From NCBI GenBank assembly GCA_026415985.1, contig JAOAGA010000013.1:1-9581 (forward strand): a stretch of 9,581 nt of DNA, in the 5' to 3' direction. This stretch comes from Pseudomonadota bacterium. Its GTDB lineage: Bacteria > CALINM01. The notes under the pieces were generated by a model. That model made no database searches, had not been told where the DNA came from, and worked only from the letters and a program-made list of their open reading frames with translations. Shown piece after piece: positions 1 through 6,612 of this stretch (positions are counted from its first letter, which is position 1; every line of letters starts with the position of its first letter). Both the position numbers and the translations under genes were made by a program.

Positions 1-1113
1 GGTTTGACAGCAGATTTAAATTATAAAATAGATAAAAATCTTTCTGTTTTTGCTCTAATTGGATTAGATAAGATTGAAAGAGACAATGCTCATGATTACG
101 AAGTTACAGAAGAAACAAAAAAATATAGTTTAAAAGTAGGGGCAAACTATAAGCCGTCTTCTATATTAAAAACGAGAATTGCCTACAAATATACTAAGAT
201 AGATGATCCGTTCATTTATTTTAAAGCTGGATGTGCTGATTTTTATCAAAGAGGAAATGTAAATGATACGAATGATGATCCTCCATATTCTTACTACAAT
301 GTTCCATTGGGAAGATATAGATTGGATGCCCTTTATGGTCCGATGGTTTATGATAGGCGGAAGGCAGGAATGAGTATTGAGCCTACGGGGGAACATAATA
401 TTGATTTAAGTGTAAATTATATGCCAAGCGAAAAAATATACATTGATTTTTCTGGGAAAATTAAATCTTCAAAGAATGATGATTTAGCTACCTATGACTG
501 GAAGAGAAACATTTATTCTGCAAATGCCAATTTGAACTATACTTTAAATCAGGACTTAATGGTTTATGCGGGTTATAACTACCTGAGAGAAAAGTATGAT
601 AGTATAATCTGCGCATCCTATTACGATGGTTGAGCAAATATCATTTTATCAAGCCAGGTTGGCTCTGAACAGAATAGCATCAGATATAAAAATGAAGCAA
701 ACACAATACTTCTTGGTGGTAATTATAGCTTGAACAAAAAGACAAACCTATCTGCAAACTTCGTTTACAATAAAATCAAAGGTTATATAGAAGGACCAAA
801 CTTTGCAAACTCTGTATGGACAGATAAGAAATTAGGTTATCTGTATGACGGTATAAATAATGTTCAAGGAGATAATCCAAGCATAGAGGTTTTGTTATAC
901 AATTATGCATACATGAACATACTACCCGAGCTTTCAGATCTTGAGTATGATATTTATGACTTCAATATCTCCGGTGATTACAAGATTAAGGATAATCTCA
1001 AGCTTTCTCTTGGCTACATGATGTCTGTTGTCAAAGATAAAAAAGGTTATGTTTACGGTGATGAAGACGGAAAGGTTCATACAGTTACTGCAAGCATAAC
1101 TTATAACTTCTAA
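1..1113 (+). pseudogene. Outer-membrane beta-barrel protein, MtrB/PioB-like, 5' partial, with one in-frame TGA
   Basis: The reading frame is open from the left edge (no start visible) to a TAA at 1111-1113, except for a TGA at 631-633 (visible codon 211). The protein consists of repeated amphipathic strands with alternating polar and aromatic/hydrophobic residues (for example MVYAGYNYLREKY and LSLGYMMSVV) separated by polar Asp/Asn-rich turns. It ends in SITYNF, the terminal-Phe strand recognised by the BAM machinery, so this is the true C-terminus of an outer-membrane barrel. The strand pattern recalls MtrB/PioB-type porins, which sheathe multiheme cytochromes for electron transfer across the outer membrane; this family call is from resemblance only. 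No frameshift or further stop occurs in the 480 bases after the TGA, so decay is recent, or the codon is recoded, or it is a base-call error. The frame after the TGA has no convincing ribosome site of its own (the first usable start is a TTG at 730). The product may therefore be a truncated, unfolded barrel. Confidence 0.7.
649..668 (+). other. SECIS-like hairpin 15 nt after the in-frame TGA (candidate)
   Basis: AGCCA (652-656) pairs with TGGCT (660-664) around a GGT loop. TCA (649-651) pairs with TGA (666-668) if C665 is bulged, giving 8 base pairs with one bulge. The loop begins 23 nt after the TGA at 631-633. Known bacterial SECIS elements place the apical loop roughly 16-37 nt after the UGA, with a G at the first or second loop position, and this hairpin meets both conditions. 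Short hairpins of this size are common by chance and the protein is not from a known selenoprotein family, so this is only a candidate. Confidence 0.2.
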
Positions 1114-1128
1114 TACCCTCATATAAAC

Positions 1129-1160
1129 AAAAAGGGGAGGCCTTTTGGCATCCCCTTTTT
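1129..1160. terminator. Intrinsic terminator after the beta-barrel gene
   Basis: A perfect 10-bp stem, AAAAAGGGGA (1129-1138) with TCCCCTTTTT (1151-1160), is capped after a G/A mismatch by an inner GCC-TTTT-GGC hairpin. The 3' arm supplies the U-tract. Because the 5' arm begins with an A-run, the element can also work on the minus strand. It lies 15 bases after the barrel stop and separates that gene from the symporter. Confidence 0.88.
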
Positions 1161-1186
1161 GTTCCTCCATTATTCATCCAATAGTC

Positions 1187-1215
1187 TTGTTTTATTAGGT
1201 AAAAAACTGTAAAAT
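1187..1215 (+). promoter_or_regulatory. Candidate sigma70 promoter for the symporter
   Basis: TTGTTT (1187-1192) and TAAAAT (1210-1215) are separated by 17 bases, just downstream of the preceding terminator and about 30 bases before the symporter start. The match is moderate in AT-rich DNA, but its position after a terminator makes a promoter here likely. Confidence 0.38.
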
Positions 1216-1244
1216 CATTTTGAAAAATTATAAAAGGATGGTCT

Positions 1245-2678
1245 ATGGTTATATACTGGTTGGTAATTTTTTTCGTGTTTTTGATGCTTTTCTCCGGTAT
1301 ATGCGGGTATTTTAAAACAAAAAGTGTAGATGATTTCGTAATCGGGAACAGAAATGTGGGTCCCTGGCTTTCTGCCTTTGCCTATGGGACGACCTATTTT
1401 TCTGCTGTGCTTTTTATAGGTTATGCGGGAAAGATTGGTTATAATTTCGGATTGAAGTCATTATGGATAGCTATTGGCAATGCTGTGTTAGGCAGTTTTT
1501 TAGCTTGGAAAGTTCTTGCAAAGAAAACAAGAGAGATGACCGCTAAATTAAATGCAAGGACAATGCCTGAGTTTCTTTCCGCCCGATACAACTGCAGAGC
1601 ATACAAATATTTATCAGCATTTATAATTTTTATCTTTCTTGTTCCTTACTCGGCATCGGTTTATATGGGACTTAGTTATTTTTTTGAATCGGTATTCAAG
1701 ATTCCCTACCTTTATGCACTTCTTTTAATGGCAGGATTAACAACAGTTTATCTTCTGCTTGGCGGATACAATGCAGTGGCATTGGCAGATTTTATTCAGG
1801 GCTTAATAATGATAGGCGGGGTTTTTTTGATGGTATATTTTTTATTGTCTAATCAGGAGATAAATGGTTTTATAAATTTAACCAATAAATTAAGAGATAT
1901 CAACCCATCCTATACAGAGATATGGGGAGGAAAAGGTTTTTCATCGATAATGTTTTTAATGTTTCTAACAAGCTTGGGGACGTGGGGGATGCCTCAGATG
2001 GTTCAAAAATTTTATGCCATAAAAGATGTTAACTCCATTAAGCCTGCAACATATATATCCTCAGCCTTTGCCTTAATTATAGCCGTTGGAGCATACTTAA
2101 CGGGTTCAATGACACCGGTTTTTTTTAAAGGTATACCTATAGACCCAGTTTTGATGAAGCCAAATCCAGATTTACTTATTCCTCAGATGTTATCATCATA
2201 TGTCCCTGAATGGGTAACCGCCCTTATTTTCCTGTTAGTATTATCTGCATCTATGTCAACACTCTCTTCTCTCGTTCTTGTATCAAGCTCGGCGGTAACA
2301 GTTGATTTTTTAGTAGATTTAGGAGTTTTAAAAAGCGATAAAAAGCAGGTTTTTACTCTCAGATTTTTATCATTGGTCTTTATTTGTCTCTCCGTTTACA
2401 TTGCACTGAAAAAACCAACAATAATATTATCTTTGATGGCAATATCTTGGGGTGCAGTATCAGGTGCCTTTTTGGCTCCCTATATTTATGGTCTTTTTAG
2501 TAAAAAGGCTAATATCAATGGGGCTCTAACCGGTACCATAACGGGACTTTTAATTACCGTTGTATTTTCTTTGAGATATAATTTTGACCCTGCAAAATTA
2601 CCTGCTATCAGTGTGATGAGCATGCTGATACCAATGATAATAGTTCCCGTTGTAAGTAGTTTTACAAAAAAAGAGTAG
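1245..2678 (+). CDS. Sodium:solute symporter (SSS family, PutP/PanF-like)
   Basis: This 477-residue inner-membrane protein is mostly hydrophobic segments, consistent with about 13 transmembrane helices. The family signature region GGYNAVALADFIQG lies at residues 173-186. The segment LSASMSTLSS (333-342) aligns with the helix-8 sodium site of PutP, so Ser338 and Thr339 are the likely sodium ligands; the early segment WLSAFAYGTTYFSA (41-54) corresponds to the other side of that site. Length is normal for the family. The ATG at 1245 follows an AAAGGAT ribosome site (1233-1238) at good spacing. It stands alone as a transcription unit between two terminators. The substrate is not readable: proline, pantothenate, acetate-like organic acids and others are carried by close relatives, and no neighbour points to one. 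The family call is secure and the substrate is open. Confidence 0.93.
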   Translation: MVIYWLVIFFVFLMLFSGICGYFKTKSVDDFVIGNRNVGPWLSAFAYGTTYFSAVLFIGYAGKIGYNFGLKSLWIAIGNAVLGSFLAWKVLAKKTREMTAKLNARTMPEFLSARYNCRAYKYLSAFIIFIFLVPYSASVYMGLSYFFESVFKIPYLYALLLMAGLTTVYLLLGGYNAVALADFIQGLIMIGGVFLMVYFLLSNQEINGFINLTNKLRDINPSYTEIWGGKGFSSIMFLMFLTSLGTWGMPQMVQKFYAIKDVNSIKPATYISSAFALIIAVGAYLTGSMTPVFFKGIPIDPVLMKPNPDLLIPQMLSSYVPEWVTALIFLLVLSASMSTLSSLVLVSSSAVTVDFLVDLGVLKSDKKQVFTLRFLSLVFICLSVYIALKKPTIILSLMAISWGAVSGAFLAPYIYGLFSKKANINGALTGTITGLLITVVFSLRYNFDPAKLPAISVMSMLIPMIIVPVVSSFTKKE

Positions 2679-2700
2679 ACAGAAGTAAAGCTTTTTAAAA

Positions 2701-2724
2701 AAGGGCACCTTGTTAGGTGCCCTT
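2701..2724. terminator. Bidirectional terminator shared by the symporter and cytochrome genes
   Basis: AAGGGCACCT (2701-2710) and AGGTGCCCTT (2715-2724) form a perfect 10-bp stem with a TGTT loop. On the minus strand the stem is followed by a clean run of Ts, so it ends the cytochrome transcript 8 bases after that gene's stop. On the plus strand the T-tract is broken, giving weaker termination of the symporter transcript. Confidence 0.88.
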
Positions 2725-2731
2725 CTAATTC

Positions 2732-4105
2732 TTATATTTTGACCTTCATGTCTTTTTGCTTCATCAATATTGTTGGTATTTTGGGAGCATCTTTTCCTAA
2801 TAGAGCATTGGCAACCTTTTGTGGGTAGGACCTATAGTTTAGTTTAACAAGAACATCAAGCTCTTTCTCATTTTTAGGTAAAGCGAATTTATATTTAACC
2901 TTTTTAGACCCCTTTGGTGGTATTGTATTGTTATACTCAAACCTTGCAATCTCCCATGGCTTAACGGTATGTTTACCGCTCTCATCTACAGCATAGGCAT
3001 TAAAAACTTCAGTTCCTTCAGGAATATTGCCCTCTTTGTCGAGAACACCCGATTGATAGACTATATTCCCTTTTTTGTCTTTTACTATTATTTCAAGCCA
3101 CATCTCCCTTACTTCTGTAAGGCTTGTTGGTAAGTTATGACCCGCTGTTTCATTAATAACTTTAACCTCGAGCTCACCCAAACCTGTCTTTTCTTTTTCA
3201 AACTTAACCTCTAATCCCGCAGCATTTTGTAATCTTTTAACAGCCATATCAGAGTGTTTCTGTGAGCCCATTAATTTTGGGATAACAGCATTACCACCTA
3301 TGAACTCATGGGTGTACATATAATCTCTGTTGGGACCTGTTGTACAGGGTTTACCGGGGAGCTTTTCCGGCTTTTTAAGAGTTTTAGCGGTTGTGATTGC
3401 CACTTCTACGGGAACCATATGGCAGTCCTGACATTCAATGCCTTTCTGAGCATAGACAGAAAACTTCCATTCCGTATAGGTATTCTCGATATGGAAATTA
3501 GTTACAGGATGAAATACGTTGTGACAGCTACCACAAAACTCCGATTTGGTATGAAGTTCAGAATATTCAGTCTTATGATAGGGGGAAACAGAATCTTTAT
3601 AGGGGCCTCTTTTTACTTCACCGGGCGATATTACAAAAGATGCGTTTTGGGGAAGGCCGGTTGGACTGATTTTTATACGGACATCTGATATGGTATGACA
3701 CATATCACAGGTGACACCTTCTTTTGCTATGTCGGTTGTTTCAAACTTTCCGTTCTCAAATTTTACTTCCTGTGACACAGTGCCAATTGCGGTATGACAA
3801 CCTGCGCAGAGATTTCTTACTGAGCCACCCAACTCTTTTTCTGCAACAACCCACAATGCTTGAAAAACAGGGTCATTGTAGGAGTTTGAATGCATAGACC
3901 CCTTCCATTGATTATAAATATCGGGATGACAACCCATACAAACAGTAGAAGATTCGAAATCGGAAGACTTAACTGCCTTTCCGTCAGCAGTGGTTAAGAG
4001 TGAGGGGAAAAAGGGAAACTGCTTTTTTATTGTTGCCTCATCAATGGCAAAAGAAACTGAACAAAAAAGAAAAAATAACAGCAAAACTTTCACAAAACAC
4101 TTCAT
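2732..4105 (-). CDS. Secreted pentaheme cytochrome c (cytochrome c554-like multiheme family)
   Basis: This 457-residue protein has a Sec signal peptide: Lys3-rich start, hydrophobic core at about 7-17, likely cleavage after SFA at residue 20. It has five CxxCH heme-attachment motifs: CMGCH 56-60, CAGCH 100-104, CDMCH 133-137, CGSCH 191-195 and CQDCH 225-229. Additional His residues (for example His72, His177, His185) could be distal ligands. The heme domain occupies about 50-235. A heme-free C-terminal part (about 295-450) begins with a conserved-looking NETAGHNLPTSLTEVREMWLE stretch and is probably a beta-rich domain. It should act as a periplasmic or outer-surface electron carrier; its redox partner is unknown. 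The ATG at 4103-4105 is supported by a consensus AGGAGG (4112-4117) six bases upstream. Two strong promoter-like sequences precede it, which suggests high expression. Cys3 and Cys15 lie in the signal peptide without a convincing lipobox. A true catalytic role, such as in nitrogen oxide or sulfur reduction, cannot be excluded. Confidence 0.93.
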   Translation of the reverse strand: MKCFVKVLLLFFLFCSVSFAIDEATIKKQFPFFPSLLTTADGKAVKSSDFESSTVCMGCHPDIYNQWKGSMHSNSYNDPVFQALWVVAEKELGGSVRNLCAGCHTAIGTVSQEVKFENGKFETTDIAKEGVTCDMCHTISDVRIKISPTGLPQNASFVISPGEVKRGPYKDSVSPYHKTEYSELHTKSEFCGSCHNVFHPVTNFHIENTYTEWKFSVYAQKGIECQDCHMVPVEVAITTAKTLKKPEKLPGKPCTTGPNRDYMYTHEFIGGNAVIPKLMGSQKHSDMAVKRLQNAAGLEVKFEKEKTGLGELEVKVINETAGHNLPTSLTEVREMWLEIIVKDKKGNIVYQSGVLDKEGNIPEGTEVFNAYAVDESGKHTVKPWEIARFEYNNTIPPKGSKKVKYKFALPKNEKELDVLVKLNYRSYPQKVANALLGKDAPKIPTILMKQKDMKVKI

Positions 4106-4152
4106 TTTCTGCCTCCTGTTAAATTTTTTTAATTAGGACTATATTGGTCTAA

Positions 4153-4182
4153 ATTAAATCATATTTCAAAAAAATTTGTCAA
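4153..4182 (-). promoter_or_regulatory. Proximal promoter of the pentaheme cytochrome gene (candidate)
   Basis: On the minus strand, TTGACA (4177-4182) and TTTAAT (4153-4158) are 18 bases apart. The -35 is perfect and the -10 matches five of six positions. A transcript from here would carry a leader of about 40 bases with the AGGAGG ribosome site. Confidence 0.5.
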
Positions 4183-4202
4183 GATTTTTTTGTTACATTT
4201 AA

Positions 4203-4230
4203 ATTATATTTTGAAAATAGATCTTGTCAA
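4203..4230 (-). promoter_or_regulatory. Distal promoter of the pentaheme cytochrome gene (candidate)
   Basis: On the minus strand, TTGACA (4225-4230) and TATAAT (4203-4208) are both perfect consensus with a 16-base spacer. It lies 20 bases behind the proximal candidate, so the cytochrome may have two tandem start sites. Confidence 0.5.
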
Positions 4231-4235
4231 AAAAC

Positions 4236-4248
4236 CACTCAGGGAGTG
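4236..4248. promoter_or_regulatory. Small dyad upstream of the divergent promoters (candidate operator)
   Basis: CACTC and GAGTG flank a three-base centre. The dyad is one of the few GC-richer words in this AT-rich gap. It lies directly behind the distal cytochrome -35 and about 20 bases before the prs-side TTGACA. An activator or shared regulator could bind here, but five-base arms can occur by chance. Confidence 0.2.
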
Positions 4249-4268
4249 TAGAAACCCCTTAAAGAAGT

Positions 4269-4297
4269 TTGACAAATTAAATGAAGTAGGTTAATTT
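4269..4297 (+). promoter_or_regulatory. Candidate promoter of the prs-rplY-pth-ychF operon
   Basis: A perfect TTGACA (4269-4274) is followed after 17 bases by TAATTT (4292-4297), a weak -10. A better AATAAT lies at 4298-4303 but at too long a spacing. The start would be roughly 30 bases before prs. Confidence 0.35.
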
Positions 4298-4323
4298 AAT
4301 AATGTTTAGAAAGATTTTTTTTC

Positions 4324-4330
4324 AAAGGAG
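4324..4330 (+). promoter_or_regulatory. prs: Ribosome binding site deciding the prs start
   Basis: AAAGGAG is followed by two consecutive ATG codons at 4334 and 4337. The spacing is 3 bases to the first and 6 to the second, so the second ATG is the better-placed start, giving a protein that begins MSRTP. Confidence 0.6.
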
Positions 4331-4333
4331 CTT

Positions 4334-5278
4334 ATGATGTCAAGGACACCTATTTTATTAGCGGGAACTTCAAATCTGGAGCTTGCAGAAAAAATTGCTA
4401 AGTATCTCGGTTTGTCCATATGTGCATCAAAAATTAAGAGATTTTCCGATGGCGAAACTATGGTTGAAATAGATGAGAATGTCAGGAACAAGGATGTTTT
4501 TGTTATTCAATCAACCTGTCCGCCTGTTAACGATAACCTTATGGAGCTTTTAATTCTAATGGATGCATTAAAAAGGGCATCTGCTAATACCATCGCTGCG
4601 GTAATACCTTACTATGGCTATGCAAGGCAGGACAGAAAAGTAGCACCCCGTGCCCCAATCTCAGCAAAGCTTGTGGCAAATTTAATTACTGTTGCAGGAG
4701 CGACAAGAGTCCTTACAATTGATTTACATGCGGGGCAGATACAGGGATTTTTTGATATTCCTGTTGATAATCTTTATGCAACACCTGTTTTTATAAATTA
4801 TCTTAAAGATTTTATTGATAAAAATGTTGTAATGGTATCACCTGATGCAGGAGGTGTTGAAAGGGCGAGGGCATATGCAAAAAGACTTAATGCGGGACTT
4901 GCAATAATTGACAAGAGGCGTGAAAAACCTAATCAGTCGGAAGTAATGAATATTATCGGTGATGTTAAAGACAAAATTACCATACTTGTAGATGATATGA
5001 TTGATACAGCAGGTAGCCTTTGTAACTCAGCAGAGGCGGTTTCTAATAGTGGAGCTAAAAAGATATATGCCATTGCAACTCATCCGGTTTTTTCAGGACC
5101 AGCCATAGAAAGGATTGAAAATTCTAAGATAGATGAGGTCATAGTAACTGATACAATACCACTATCAGAAAGGGCAAGAAAGTGCAATAAAATCAAGGTT
5201 GTTACCATCTCTGGATTAATTGGCGAAGGAATAAGCAGGATAATGGCAGGGGATTCACTTAGTGCCCTATTTGTCTGA
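4334..5278 (+). CDS. prs: Ribose-phosphate pyrophosphokinase (PRPP synthetase)
   Basis: The enzyme converts ribose 5-phosphate and ATP to PRPP plus AMP, the precursor of purines, pyrimidines, His, Trp and NAD; it acts in the cytoplasm as a hexamer. At 314 residues (313 from the second ATG) it has the normal class I length. Visible motifs are FSDGE (37-41), PYYGYARQDRK (92-102, ATP binding), DLHAGQIQGFFD (130-141) with the metal-binding His132, the flexible catalytic loop around DKRREK (193-198), and the PRPP loop VDDMIDTAGS (219-228). It is the first gene of the prs-rplY-pth-ychF string and lies 37 bases before rplY. Its ribosome site favours the second of two adjacent ATGs. It ends in TGA, which shows that this genome uses TGA as an ordinary stop codon. 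Confidence 0.98.
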   Translation: MMSRTPILLAGTSNLELAEKIAKYLGLSICASKIKRFSDGETMVEIDENVRNKDVFVIQSTCPPVNDNLMELLILMDALKRASANTIAAVIPYYGYARQDRKVAPRAPISAKLVANLITVAGATRVLTIDLHAGQIQGFFDIPVDNLYATPVFINYLKDFIDKNVVMVSPDAGGVERARAYAKRLNAGLAIIDKRREKPNQSEVMNIIGDVKDKITILVDDMIDTAGSLCNSAEAVSNSGAKKIYAIATHPVFSGPAIERIENSKIDEVIVTDTIPLSERARKCNKIKVVTISGLIGEGISRIMAGDSLSALFV

Positions 5279-5315
5279 TAATTTAACTTATAATTGACTA
5301 TAAAAAGGAGGGTCT

Positions 5316-5948
5316 ATGGAAAAGCAAAGTTTATCTCTTAAGGTTAGATCAGAATCAGGCAAATCGGCGTCAAAAAAAATGAGAAGGGAAGGAGTTATTC
5401 CTGCGATAGTCTATGGACACAATAGGCCTAATGTTTTAGCAAAAATTTCTGCAAAAGATGCGATACAACTTTTAAAACAAAAAAATAAGGCTGTTTATTA
5501 CGAAATAAGCGATGGAGATCTTCCTTTAAAAGGCAAAAAGTTATTAGTAAAGGACATTGTGAAAAACCCGATTTCAGATGAAATTCTTCATATAGATTTT
5601 TACGAGATAGCTGAAAAAGAACCTGTGAAGATGACGGTTCCTGTTAGGTTAAAGGGAAAACCGGAAGGAGTTACAAAGGGAGGTATCCTTGAATGGGAAA
5701 GAAGGGAGATAGAGATTAAGGCTTCGCCTGAAAATGTGCCGGACTTTATAGAAATTGATATCTCTTCCCTTGATATTGGCGATTCAATACATTTAGAAGA
5801 TTTAAAACTACCTAAGGGAGTTTGTTTTGTAGGCGATCCTAAAAATCCGGTGGTAACAGTCCTTGCTCCTAAAGAAGAAGTAGAGCTTACTGAAGAAGAA
5901 AAAAGGGCTAAATTAGAAGCAAGCCTGGCAGAACCTGCTAAAGAGTAA
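5316..5948 (+). CDS. rplY: Ribosomal protein bL25, long CTC/TL5 form
   Basis: Large-subunit protein that binds 5S rRNA. The 210-residue length is the two-domain CTC/TL5 type rather than the short E. coli L25. An N-terminal RNA-binding domain covers about 1-92, with the typical GKSASKKMRREGVIPAIVYG (15-34) and a DEILHIDFYEI segment near 89-99. A C-terminal beta domain follows (about 100-186), then an acidic/charged tail rich in Glu and Lys. An AAGGAGGG ribosome site (5305-5312) lies just before the ATG. The prs-ctc-pth order is conserved across many bacteria, which supports the assignment. The TAA stop shares its last A with the ATG of pth, implying translational coupling. Confidence 0.97.
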   Translation: MEKQSLSLKVRSESGKSASKKMRREGVIPAIVYGHNRPNVLAKISAKDAIQLLKQKNKAVYYEISDGDLPLKGKKLLVKDIVKNPISDEILHIDFYEIAEKEPVKMTVPVRLKGKPEGVTKGGILEWERREIEIKASPENVPDFIEIDISSLDIGDSIHLEDLKLPKGVCFVGDPKNPVVTVLAPKEEVELTEEEKRAKLEASLAEPAKE

Positions 5949-6511
5949 TGGGGTTTTTAATTGTGGGGCTTGGCAACCCCGGAAAAAAATATGAAAAAAC
6001 AAGACATAACTTAGGTTTCAATGTTGTAGACCTACTTGCAGAACGTCTGAAACAATCATTTCAGGAGAAGGAAAATTATCTTATATCTGCAGGGGAGATT
6101 AACAACTTCCCTTTGTATCTCTTAAAACCACTTACTTTCATGAATAGAAGTGGTTTGGCAGTAAAAAATTTTATCAAATATAAAAATGATATAAACGAAA
6201 GAAATATATTTGTTGTTTACGATGACCTTGATTTACCTGTTGGAAAAATCAGGCTTAAATGGAACGGTGGCAGTGGGGGGCACAGAGGTGTGAACTCCAT
6301 AATTGAAAATTTAGCAACTAAAAATTTTTATCATCTGAAAATCGGCATAGACAAACCACCATTAAAAGAGCTTGTAGAAAGTTATGTTTTAGGAAATTTT
6401 AGTAAGCAGGAGTATGAGTTTATAGAAGTAGCCAAGGAGAGGGCTGTAGAATGTTTGCTTACCGCAATTAACGAATCTCCAACCAAGGCAATGAATATCT
6501 TCAATGGATAA
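5948..6511 (+). CDS. pth: Peptidyl-tRNA hydrolase
   Basis: The enzyme releases peptides from peptidyl-tRNAs that drop off ribosomes, recycling the tRNA. The 187 residues match the usual bacterial Pth length. The signature GLGNPGKKYEKTRHNLGF spans 7-24 and includes Asn10 and catalytic His20. Asn66 (FMNRSG), Asp93 (YDDLDLPVG) and Asn116 (GGHRGVN) are also in place. The start overlaps the rplY stop as TAATG, with only a weak AAAGAG upstream, so initiation probably depends on ribosomes finishing rplY. About 100 bases without a recognisable gene separate it from ychF. Confidence 0.98.
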   Translation: MGFLIVGLGNPGKKYEKTRHNLGFNVVDLLAERLKQSFQEKENYLISAGEINNFPLYLLKPLTFMNRSGLAVKNFIKYKNDINERNIFVVYDDLDLPVGKIRLKWNGGSGGHRGVNSIIENLATKNFYHLKIGIDKPPLKELVESYVLGNFSKQEYEFIEVAKERAVECLLTAINESPTKAMNIFNG

Positions 6512-6612
6512 GCTGAGAAAATTGGGGTAACAACAGATTGAATAAAGTAAAGGCGGGATAAACAAAAAAGCTTTTAACAAATCAGTATCAAACCATATAA
6601 AGTGGAGTAATT

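Noticed and set aside
631-633. TGA read as tryptophan under an alternative genetic code
   Set aside because: prs ends in TGA at a position giving the normal family length, and no other gene here has internal TGA codons, so TGA is a stop in this genome.
730-1113. Second half of the barrel as an independent small gene
   Set aside because: It starts at a TTG with no ribosome site and continues the same frame and strand pattern; it is the tail of the interrupted gene.
3308-3688. Open frame of 126 codons on the plus strand inside the cytochrome gene
   Set aside because: It is antisense to well-defined heme motifs, has no ribosome site and no recognisable protein character.
4061-4063. Lipoprotein cysteine (Cys15) in the cytochrome signal peptide
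   Set aside because: The residue before it is Phe, which does not fit a lipobox, and a good type I cleavage site (SFA) follows at residue 20.
5289-5294. TATAAT between prs and rplY as an internal promoter
   Set aside because: No acceptable -35 lies 15-19 bases upstream, and the gap is only 37 bases in AT-rich DNA.
6574-6601. Promoter TTAACA-16-TATAAA directly before ychF
   Set aside because: The hexamers match well, but the start would fall on or after the GGAG ribosome site and leave a leader of only about five bases, so it is probably a chance AT-rich match.
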